Assembly (NCBI GenBank): GCA_900169235.1
Contig: FWCC01000244.1
Coordinates: 49,803-113,802 of the forward strand
Length of the DNA stretch: 64,000 nucleotides
DNA from: Zarea fungicola
Lineage: Eukaryota > Ascomycota > Sordariomycetes > Hypocreales > Cordycipitaceae
Reading direction: 5' to 3'
Positions 55,378-64,000 of this stretch are shown here, piece by piece; the first letter of the stretch is position 1; every line of letters begins with the position of its first letter. The position numbers were made by a program, and so were the translations under genes. The notes beneath the pieces are model-generated. The model had not been told where the DNA came from, searched no databases, and saw only the letters and a list, made by a program, of their open reading frames with translations.

Positions 55378-55939
55378 GGCTGAGTATGGGAATCATTGCC
55401 GTTGATTAGTCGCAGCAGTAGTCTGTGTCGCTTGGCCGCATTGAACACGACAGCTGGAACTGTAGATGGTGAGCACTGCGAGCCCTATATCCGCAATAAG
55501 CCATCTTGTCAAACGACACTGGTCCAGAATATAGATAGCGGCATAAATAACTTATAAATAAGGGCATTTTGCCTATAAACCAGCTTGACTCAAAAAGGTC
55601 CCGACGAATGAGAATCTATTTTCGCTGAACAAACTGCATCACGTTTTGGAAAATCTTCAACGACTGCGACAACTACAATAACTACAATAGCTACAATCTG
55701 GAAGTCGCTGGCGATAGATTTAGTTAACAAGGTCATGGTATACATTATATGAATAAAATTTAATATTTATCGACGCCAGTCGCAGAATTAATAACAAATT
55801 AACAAAGTGGCCCTGCGCGATTTTCTAGTTTCCAGAACTATTGCCTCATGCTGGTACTAGGCGTATGAATAAAGATCATTTGGGAAGAGCCGAGACCGGA
55901 GAATCTCGCAATTCCGCCCCAATGCATTAATGCATTAGT
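55378..55939. other. Intergenic, no gene seen
   Basis: AT-rich stretch with short repeats of AACTACAATA/ACTACAATAGCTACAAT near 55670-55700. No gene is supported. Confidence 0.4.
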
Positions 55940-56590
55940 TCATACATCTTGATTCGATAAATCGCTTCGGATAATACTCATTATATACTGGTCTTGAAAC
56001 TTTCCCGATTTAAAGACAGAGCCCCTCTTGATGCCCTCTTCCCTGAAGCCAGCTTTGAGGAGCAAATCTCGACTCGCAATGTTTGACGAGTACGGCACAG
56101 CCTCGATCCTGTTCAATTCCGGCCACGTAGTAAACGCAAAATCGGTCATTGCCTTTACTGCCTCGAGACCGTAGCCCTTCCGCCACACATCTGGCGTGAA
56201 CCAGTAGCCGAGTTCCCATGTGCGGAACCCGACATTCGTTGAGATGATGAAGCCTATTCCCCCAATCAATCTTGGTTCTAGACCATCCATGTTGCCAAAA
56301 TTTCCCGGTTTGAGGAAAATGCCCAGGTGCGTAGGAAGTAGCGCAGAGCCGTCACTGGGCTTGGGCCGGGCCAGAAAAGCCTCCGCATCGGCAAGCGTGT
56401 AGGGTGAGGGGAAACCATCGCGGAGCTGACTCTCAATCGACGGAAAGTTGGCGGCGGCAGTCAGGGCCGCTGCGTCTGAGGGAAGGTGACGTCGAAAGAT
56501 GAGGCGCGCTGTTTCTCGTACGATTGTCCCAGGATCGTTAGAAGGCGCATCAATTGACGAAATGAAATACGGGGGTCCAGCCATGATCAA
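55940..56590 (-). CDS. GNAT family N-acetyltransferase
   Basis: Intronless, 216 aa. It matches the RimJ/RimL-like GNAT type: ETARLIFRRHLPSDAAAL at the N-terminus, then GIGFIIS and WELGYWFTPDVWRKGYGLEAVKAM. The last contains the acetyl-CoA pyrophosphate loop (W-R-K-G-Y-G) at about 135-140. NRIEAVPYSSNIASRDLLLKAGF follows, the usual beta-6/alpha-4 end of the fold. It is a soluble acetyl-CoA-dependent transferase; the acceptor is unknown. Met3 (56584) is an alternative start. Confidence 0.88.
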   Translation of the reverse strand: MIMAGPPYFISSIDAPSNDPGTIVRETARLIFRRHLPSDAAALTAAANFPSIESQLRDGFPSPYTLADAEAFLARPKPSDGSALLPTHLGIFLKPGNFGNMDGLEPRLIGGIGFIISTNVGFRTWELGYWFTPDVWRKGYGLEAVKAMTDFAFTTWPELNRIEAVPYSSNIASRDLLLKAGFREEGIKRGSVFKSGKFQDQYIMSIIRSDLSNQDV

Positions 56591-57734
56591 TATGAGAAGT
56601 TGACAGGAATAGAGTATATTTCAGCATAAATGGGCTTTCGCCAGGAATCTAGTTCGTTGCTGAGTCGAATATTTCATGGTGTTTTCAGCTTGAGGACTGG
56701 TGGCGCTGAGTCACGCGGTCAACTTTGGAACCAAGATGCCAAAGAATTTTGATACATTACTTGCCCTAATAGGGGATAGACGTGTCATGATACTTTTCTG
56801 AATTAACCGAAAATAAATGAATCCGCCATTGGCTCTCTGGTTATATCTACCACTCATGCGGTGTGAAGATGACTCTACTTTACAGACAAGGGCTGAGCAA
56901 TGTCGGGCAAGGACGAGCGAGGAGAGCGCAGTTGCCACCTTTTACAACAATTTCTTTGGTCCATCTTCTCCTTTACTTATTTTCCCCACATGCTTATATC
57001 TCCTGTCGAAGTAGCTGGAGCAGTGCCGCTGGAGCTATTATGCACGCTGGAACGGCAGCGTCTTTCGACACGGCGAGTGTAGATGACCTTACAAATATTG
57101 TGATAGAGTTACATTGGCAAATCTAAAACTAGCTGAATCCTGGCCTCTGATTGTTATGGTGCAATAATTCCGGTTTTATCAATGACGGCCGGAAATATCT
57201 ACTGACGTTTGGGTGGTCCATCTTCTAATGGCGTCAAGCATACTTGCCTTTTCGGGCCCTTTACCAACTTTCATGACTTTATAGCAAGGTTGGCTACAGA
57301 TGGGTGCTCTAAAGTCTGTGCAAATTTAAGCTGTATTTTGGACGATTTTTTTTCGTGTCAAATAAATTGATCAGTTAATTTAAGTTGGTCGCCATTTGAT
57401 GAATGTGCCAGAGAAATCTGGGGTTCCCAGCATTTGATTGTGCAGTAGAAAATACATTGAAACTGGAATGCGACTTGCAGGAAATTTATAAAATTAATTG
57501 CCAGTTTATAAGCTTGAATTCCAATAGGTCTTGGATAATCATCAATTACGGTCGAGCTGCTGCCGATCTGCCAGTCCAAAGAGTGGCTCAGCAGTGGCTC
57601 AAACTATGGCGCCGACATTCCACTATAATTACCATGTCTTTAGTGCCACGAGCGCTATAACTTTCCCAGTCCAGGTACCGCTACGGGTCAATTCACATGG
57701 TGGCCACCGCTTACCTGAGGGTAGCTCGGTTGGT
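56591..57734. other. Intergenic, no gene seen
   Basis: About 1.1 kb of ordinary composition before the AT-rich block. No domain-bearing frame is present. Confidence 0.4.
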
Positions 57735-57762
57735 TTAACTAAGGGTATACGCCCTTAGTTAA
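57735..57762. repeat. Perfect inverted repeat at the edge of the AT-rich block
   Basis: Eleven-base arms TTAACTAAGGG (57735-57745) and CCCTTAGTTAA (57752-57762) are separated by TATACG. The change from normal to extremely AT-rich sequence starts just after it, so it may be the end of a degraded element. Confidence 0.6.
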
Positions 57763-58677
57763 GCACCCCCCTATATTTTCGGTTATACTATTGTGTTAGG
57801 GCGAATAAACGACCACATCTAAAGGCTTGAAAAGAGCCTTCTCCTTAACTAGTAGAGATATAGTAATAGCAATACCTAGTAGAATTCTTATAAAGGACTA
57901 TAAGCCCTTTATAAAAAGTAATTTAGGCTTATACTATTCTTAGTTTATAGCTACTTTAAGTTATTATATTTATTAATAATATATTAAAAATCTACTGTTT
58001 CTTTAGTCTTAGTTTCTTTAATAGTTTTAAAGCTAGATTTCGTTTAACTTAATTATAATATATAATCTTTACTTTTTAAATTTTTTAATAACTAATAATA
58101 TTAATTTATATTTATTTTAAGTTTACTTTAAGTTTAGCCTATACTTATATTATATATTATATATTATAGTCTTTTTATCTTTATTAACTATTTAATAATA
58201 ACTAGCTTATTTATAAGGTTATTTATAATTAATATAATATTATATTTACTTTATAATAAATATAAGTTAAATCTAAGTAAAAGACTTATATATTTTAAAA
58301 CTATATAATAAATATTCTTAATAAAAGCTTTATATTATTACTTAGTTATAAGTATTATAAATATATATCTTTTTTATAAAAATATATTAAGTTTTATTTT
58401 ACTTATTTTTATTTATATTAATATTAAACTAATTAATTAAAGTTAAGATTTTAAAGACTTTATTTTATTCTTATAATAAGCTTATAACTAGTAGTTTATA
58501 GGTAAAGAGAATTACTTAATACCTAGCTCTTACTTATTAAGCTATCTTAAGTACTACTTAGCTATTATACTATAAGGTTTAAACTTAGTCTTTACTCTCA
58601 TCTAGTCTAGGGCTAGATAGGCTATTACTTAGCTCTTATAATAGCCTTTTATATTATTAAAAAGCTTTATTATATAA
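57763..58677. repeat. AT-rich, RIP-like degenerate sequence
   Basis: Nearly all A/T with TA dinucleotides dominant and CA/TG very rare. It has no open frame of note. It looks like repetitive DNA altered by C-to-T RIP; the original element cannot be named. Confidence 0.6.
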
Positions 58678-58679
58678 TA

Positions 58680-60541
58680 ACGTGGTTGATAAGCGAGCCG
58701 CGCAGATAAGCGAGTCGCGCACTAGACCAGGTTTTGACCATCTTTACTCTTAGCATCTAAATTACTTAACAATAATATATAGAAAACCTATTAAAAGAGG
58801 CACGGGTTAATCTTGCCCTTGGCGCTCTTGAAAAAAATACTAAACTCAGTATTAGAAAGGCTATAGCGATCTATAGTGTGCCTGCAACAACTATACGCGA
58901 CCGACGCGACGGCTATATATTGCGACGCGATTGTACCCCTAATTTAAGGAAGCTTATAGATTTAGAGGAGAAGGCGATAGTAAAATACATTCTTTAGCTA
59001 GATTTGTAAGGGCTACCGCCCTGGTATGTGAACGTGGAAGATATGGTAAACTGACTGCTTGTGGAACGCAATGGTGGACGCGTCGGCGTGCGCTAGGCGA
59101 AAAACCTTATATAACGACAACTAGAGCTTACTACGCGTTTTAAACGGAGATATGACTATTAGAGAGCTAAATGTGAGGATCTGACTATTATTTGTGGTTG
59201 GTTTAAGCTTCTATAGAATATAATTGCGAAATATGGCATCTAAAAGTTTAATATCTATAACTTTGATGAGACTAGGTTTATAATGGGTCTTATCTCTATA
59301 GGAATGGTTATTATAAGCTCTAATTGAACTAGAAAAGTAAAAGCAGTGTAGCCTAGTAATAGGGAATGGGTTATTATAATATAGGGGGTTAATTCCTAAG
59401 GCTAGATAGTGCCGCTATATATTGTGGTAAAGGGCTAAAATCTCTTTGTAACTTAGTTTGAAGATATGTAACTGCCTGTAGATTGGCGTATTAATATAAG
59501 CTTAAATGGCTAGATAATAAATAAAATTAGTGTAGATTAGATATAGCATTTTTATAATTTTATAAAAGATTGAAAGGAGGGTGCTTACTGCCTCCTTATC
59601 TTTAATGGCTATAAAAGTCACCACTTAACTAAATTTAAGCTTTACTGCTAAGAGAATAATATTATTATACTATATATGCCTATATATTTCTCTTATATAC
59701 TCTAGCCTCTAGATGTTGGTTGTTTTAGTCTACTTAAAATAGCTTATAGGCGGTAAATTAAGTATCTTATAATAGTAAGTATTATATATATTACTAAGGA
59801 GGACTTCTTCCCTGTGTTTTATTTAGCTTTTTATAACTCTATAATAAAAGAAAATATTTAAAGTGGTTTTAGAGGTGCTGGTATTATGCCTTTTAATCCT
59901 AAAAAGGTTATTTCTACTTTAGATCTTAAGTTTAAGACACTAAGTCCTTTAAACTTATGTCTAGGAATAGTAGGGTCTTAGATTTTTAAAACGCTAAGTA
60001 ATGTGACTAAAGTGGTTGTGTAGACTTTAATTCTAAAAAAAAGAATAAGTGATCACCTAGCCAGCTCCCTAATTAAAACTCTTAAAGCGCTTAATAGTCT
60101 AGAGAAGGGTGTGATGGCTGTTATGTACGAGGTTGCGTTTTTATGGGCTTAGGTTGGCGGCCTTAAGGCAGTAAATGAGCTGGTTAGTAAGCGCTAGTGA
60201 GCTAAAAAAACCAGACTATGGGTAGAAGGATCTCTTTCTATGTAAGATGTAAGAGACTTAAAGGAATAGATAGATGTAGATGTTTAGGTATAAGATGAAA
60301 GGAAGGCTTATGGCGGTTGTAAGGCATGGGTTGAAATGTGTAGTCGGCGATGTGGTGTCTGTGGCTAGAGTGGGCATAATGCGCGCACTTATACTATTAA
60401 TATAGAAACCAGTAATGAAGAGGATTCTAATTAGTTTTAGATGTTTTTTTATGCTTTAGTTGAATTATTGATGGTTAAAGGGTGAAGGGTTATGCCTAGT
60501 GCGCGACTCGCTTATCTGCGCGGCTCGCTTATTAACCACGT
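58680..60541 (+). mobile_element. Complete but RIP-inactivated pogo/Fot1-type DNA transposon
   Basis: 1862 bp with 46-bp terminal inverted repeats (58680-58725 and 60496-60541) differing at one position and beginning ACGTGGTT. TA target duplications lie at 58678-58679 and 60542-60543. Each TIR contains a 17-bp unit (GATAAGCGAGYCGCGCA) twice. Between them one plus-strand frame can be followed from about 58805 to 60200. It shows an N-terminal HTH region (RKAIAIYSVPATTIRDR), the first catalytic block FDETRFIMG and a late-DDE-type FRGAGIMPFNP, and it is interrupted by many TAG/TAA/TGA codons. Near 60340 there are zinc-knuckle remains. Confidence 0.9.
58805..60200 (+). pseudogene. Pogo-type transposase, RIP-destroyed
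   Basis: A single frame with more than thirty in-frame stops, each explicable as CAG/CAA/CGA changed to TAG/TAA/TGA, meaning C-to-T on the coding strand, or TGG to TAG on the other. The order is a Psq-like HTH, a CENPB-like region (LPPWYVNVEDMV), the FDE block near 59270 and the LIFNGYKSH block near 59605, where the family normally has a catalytic Asp in place of Asn. The position of LDVGCFSLLK matches the late part of the DDE domain. Not functional. Confidence 0.8.
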
Positions 60542-60543
60542 TA

Positions 60544-60868
60544 AATATTTTATAATTATAATAAAAATATATTTTAGCTAGGCTATATACCTATTAGCCT
60601 TTTACTTATATATTATTTTAATTTTTTTTAAAGTATTAAATAGGTATAAATTAATAAGATATTTACTTTTATCTCTAGGTAATATAAGGGAGTTACTTAA
60701 AAAGCTTTTATAACTACTTTAAGGCCTTCTTATTATAGGTTAACTAGGGCCTAGGCTAGGCCTAGGCCTTAGTTTATAGGTTTATATTAGGCTATAAGGC
60801 TATAGCTAAGTATAGGCTAAAGTACTTTTAGGTATACTTCTCTAGCTATATTTAATTTATGACAGCCA
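60544..60868. repeat. AT-rich, RIP-like degenerate sequence
   Basis: TA-dominated sequence with local TAGGCCTAGGCCTAG stutters near 60752-60768. It ends sharply before the ceramidase island. Confidence 0.5.
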
Positions 60869-60971
60869 TGAATGCAGCACATGCTTCATGTAGTTCTTAA
60901 ATTGAAGATCTAGTGCTATGTTTGTCCATACCTGGCAGTGTTTCCTCGAGCTATTGCAGTCTCAAGCTACG

Positions 60972-62151
60972 CTATCTAGTCTTTGTATGCTGTATGTCTA
61001 GTCTAGGAAGAGATAGTGAGCTTTTCCATTCCAGTGTAACCTTTTCCCCTCTGGTCACAAAGTAAAGACGCAAGTATTCGATCAGTACGATGAAGTAGTA
61101 AACCGATAGGCCACTGGTTATGTGCCACCAGCCATGCATCTCTAGCACGAACCCCCATGGTGTGCCTACTACGTCTCGCATCGCTCTCAACGAAGCACAG
61201 TAGTTTCGGTCGATGTTGAAGGCAATGCTGCCCACCACAAACATGGCTGCAGTTTCGGTCAGTTCTCGCCTCACTGCATCGCTGGCTTCAAGTAGACTCA
61301 CCAACTCCATACCACACCAAATTCCTCATCTCGTTCTTCACCTTCAGGTCCGTAACATGGGACAACAAAACCACGCATCGTGTGACGATGACAGACACCA
61401 AAGTCAGAAACACAAGTCCGAAGATTTCATGGGAGTGATAGATGGCGTGATAGGAGAGCACGGTCACGGAAACGAGCGTGAGAGCAGAGCCAAGAAGAAG
61501 GCGCGAGATGGGAGACAATGCGAAGCTAAATGACGCGTAGAGGATAGAGGTCGTGGGAACCAGGATTGATCCTTGATCTACTATCTCAGGAGGGAATGCG
61601 AGTTAGTCCCCTTAACTTTGCTTTGTCTTCATGTTAAGCAAACTAGGATGCGATGCTTACGTATCTGAGCGAAGTATTTGACGTTGGAGTGAAAGACCGT
61701 CGAACATGCTCCGACGACGAGCAGTGATGCATAGCAGAGCTGGATGTTTGTGCTGTCGGTTCTGGGGGACGTCTTGGTGTTGACTATCCCCCGAATTCCC
61801 AGATACACTGCTTCCACTATTAGTACAGTCCCTGCTGCCAACAAAAGTTGGCTTCAGCGTCGGTGCCGATGGAGGAGCGATCAAAGTACCATATGCGAAA
61901 GACGTGAGCGTGTTAACAAAACCGGCGACGTAGGTCGTGATATAATTATTCTGCATTTCATCAGAATCTCAGGTAAATAAATTTAGGTGGGCACAAGATC
62001 GTACAATTTCACAGAACCTATTGGGACTCAGGCCATTAACGATGTGCTAATCAATTTCACCTGCTCCTGGGTGGTGAGCTCACCTAGTCGCCGAGGTCAT
62101 TGCCCCCCATGCCGATATGCCTTCGACGTATGGCCAACTTAGAAACGCCAT
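60972..62151 (-). CDS. Alkaline ceramidase (YPC1/YDC1/ACER family)
   Basis: Six exons, complement(join(60972..61246,61302..61580,61661..61834,61890..61950,62005..62017,62084..62151)), 289 aa. Exon 2 is only 13 nt and restores the family start ATRFCEI-NNYITTYVAGFVNTLT. Several hydrophobic helices span the rest. The zinc/catalytic set of alkaline ceramidases is complete with family spacing: Ser92, His96 (TVFHS), Asp107 (ILDQGS, 11 residues later), His236 and His240 (HGWWH). DRNYC near 211 is also typical. It is an ER/Golgi membrane enzyme that hydrolyses ceramide to sphingoid base and fatty acid. No stops or frameshifts, although RIP-altered elements lie on both sides. Confidence 0.85.
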
Positions 62152-62289
62152 GATCGCAGAAAATATTTTGCAAAGGAGAAAATCACGTCGTGAGAAGCAG
62201 GTACGATGTTTGGTAGGCGACGTACAGATAGAATGCGGAGCCTGCCAAATACGGCACGTACCGGAGCGAGACCAATCATTAAGGTATAG

Positions 62290-62554
62290 GTAAGGCCTAT
62301 TATATATTAAAGCTTAATATAAAAAAAGCTAGGCTTAGGGTATATAATATAAAAGCCCTTATTTAAGATACTTAATAATAAAAAAAGTATATTATTTTTA
62401 TATATATTATAAGTTATACTTAACCTAGAAATAACTATAAGAGAAGAGGTTTTAAGGACTTTAGTTTTTCCTTTTTTTAATATATTATAATAGTATTAAA
62501 TAGGCCTAGCCTAGCTTAGTATATAATAATATTATTATTATAAGTTTAATTATA
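62290..62554. repeat. AT-rich, RIP-like degenerate sequence
   Basis: TA-dominated DNA between the ceramidase island and the second transposon. No frames. Confidence 0.5.
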
Positions 62555-64000
62555 ACGTAGTTCACGGGTGAGCGGGCCACACGGGTCAGTGGGCCACCTA
62601 CCATGACACCACGGTATATAGCCAACCACCATAAAATAAAATAAAATCTAAATAATAAAAGCTACTTGGAATCCTCTGAAGAAGTAATTTCTATTATCTC
62701 TTTACATATTCTAGAATTATGGCCAATTTTGCCATAATTACCACATCGCCGGCGGCGCGATTTATTGCATTTTGGCTAACTAGAACTTTTAGCTTTAGCG
62801 CGCTTTTTTTTAACCTTAACCTGAGATTGAGCAGCTAAATTTTTGCCAGCCTCTAGAGTAAGAGATCCTCTACTTTATAAACGTTTTTTTTTAATGTGTT
62901 GGCGCTGAGAAAGCCGTTTATTTGCTGCCTCTAGCTCCCTAAGTCGGTCTTATATAAGGACTATCTGTTATAGTGCTTTTATTGTATACTTTGATATTTG
63001 CGTTAAACTCTTAATAATTTCTGCTGGCGAGCTACTCTAATGGTTTCTTATCCTCTTCTTAATATATTCTATATGCGATAAAGCCTTTATTGGGTTGTTA
63101 GGCGTTTATAGAAGCCAAGGAAGTTTAAGCCCGCCTAAGGTCCTAGGAGGTAAAGGCGTCTATAATACTATATCTAATTGTGAAATGATATATTCTGGAT
63201 TAAAAGGCTAAATGCTAGTACTATGGAAACCTATAAGGATATTTTTTTCTATTATAGTAGCTTTATGTGTACTATAAAATGTGGGTAGAAATTCCTCCTT
63301 AGTGATTAAGGTTACCTGGGCTCTTATTAGATCGTTAATTACTTGACTATATGCCTGTTTTAGCGGCCAAAAGTAGGCAACATTAAGCGGCTGGAGTATA
63401 TGTGATGAATGAGCCGGCATATATAATGTAATTATGTTATTTGCCTTATAATATAACTTAAATTCCACTGACTGGTGACTCTTATGACTATTAAGGATTA
63501 GGAGATAATAAGTACTAGTATTCCTTGTTTTTAAATGCTGATTAAAGTGTTTTAGCTAGTTAAGGCCCTTTTTATTTATTATCTATTTATTTTCTGATAT
63601 AGAAATAGCCTATGTGTGTGGTAATAGGCTATTTTTATACTAGGAAGAGAGGTGGGTTTTGGCTGTAATGATAATAAAAGGCGGGAGAACAGCACTAACT
63701 GCACTAATGTATTGTATAACTGTTGTCTATGTTTGATTTCTAGGTTGTATTTTTCGACCTTTTTGACGTCTTTTTGAGCCTATAATGACTGTTTTTGATG
63801 TTATTAAGCCTATTGTAAAGCTAGTCTTATTAAAGTTGTATATATTTGTGTCCTGTATGCTGTATTTTGTAATTGTGTTCTCTATAAGCTGAAACCAGCC
63901 TTTAAAAATATTTAGATCTTTGTATTGGGCTCTTTGATAGTTAATCTGACGTGATAAATGCGTGATGACCTCTGGATGTCGTCTAATGAAGCTTGTAACC
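62555..64000 (-). mobile_element. Second pogo-type transposon, partial, RIP-inactivated
   Basis: The terminus at 62555 (ACGTAGTTCACGGGTGAGC) follows a TA dinucleotide, as in the first element, but the repeat sequence beyond ACGTRGTT differs, so it belongs to another subfamily. A minus-strand transposase frame runs in from the window edge to about 62660. Its order is a GWFQLIENTI block, a first catalytic region NFNKTSFTIG, a second region LILNSHKSHQS, then AHSSHILQPLN and TKEEFLPTFY, and a zinc knuckle near the C-terminus (RCGNYGKIGHNSRICK). TAG and TAA codons interrupt it. The other end lies outside the window. Confidence 0.85.
62660..63999 (-). pseudogene. Pogo-type transposase with zinc knuckle, RIP-destroyed
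   Basis: One frame readable across about 1.3 kb with in-frame stops. Most upstream stops are TAG at positions expected to be Trp (TGG to TAG), and some downstream ones are TAA in place of Gln. Both acidic catalytic positions read Asn (NFNKTS; LILNSH), each a G-to-A change from Asp. The longest uninterrupted piece is 63208-63468, the late DDE region. Not functional; the N-terminus lies outside the window. Confidence 0.8.

Noticed and set aside
57763..58677. AT-rich block as centromere or replication origin
   Set aside because: Adjacent RIP-mutated transposons explain the composition; there is no independent sign of a centromere or origin.

Overview
The window is nuclear DNA of a filamentous ascomycete, most likely a Sordariomycete and plausibly Hypocreales. 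The signs are short GT-AG introns (about 50-95 nt) with CTAAC/CTGAC-like branch sites, Zn2Cys6 regulators, CFEM and small secreted proteins, a SesB/NACHT/ankyrin NLR, and transposon relics carrying repeat-induced point mutation (RIP) type changes. No tRNA, rRNA or CRISPR signal was seen. Exon models were built by hand from splice signals and reading-frame continuity.

Layout. 0-24 kb is an accessory-type stretch with wide gaps. It holds a glyoxalase-like protein, a Zn2Cys6 regulator facing a divergent six-exon actin, a 2EXR protein, an internally duplicated secreted protein, a small terminal-inverted-repeat (TIR) transposon with a 9-bp target duplication, a second Zn2Cys6 regulator, a secreted lytic polysaccharide monooxygenase-like (AA14-like) protein with an N-terminal histidine after signal cleavage, an 835-aa fungal protein of unknown function, and a small cysteine-rich secreted protein. 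24.4-28.9 kb is a five-exon NLR-like gene: SesB-type hydrolase, NACHT, ankyrin repeats.

29.6-50 kb is a gene-dense housekeeping block: SNRNP27 (tri-snRNP), a SepA/Bni1-type formin, a small membrane protein, a hypothetical protein, a 10-cysteine secreted protein, the checkpoint clamp subunit Hus1, and the COPII scaffold Sec16. 51.8-56.6 kb carries an aldo-keto reductase, a CFEM-GPI protein and a GNAT acetyltransferase.

From about 57.7 kb the sequence turns extremely AT-rich. It contains a complete but dead pogo/Fot1-type element (58680-60541, 46-bp TIRs, TA target duplication) and the end of a second, different pogo-type element running off the window. Between them is a roughly 1.4-kb island of normal composition holding an apparently intact alkaline ceramidase with a 13-nt microexon. 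The actin, formin, Sec16 and SNRNP27 genes serve cytoskeleton, secretion and splicing. The secreted proteins and the NLR suggest substrate or host interaction and non-self recognition.
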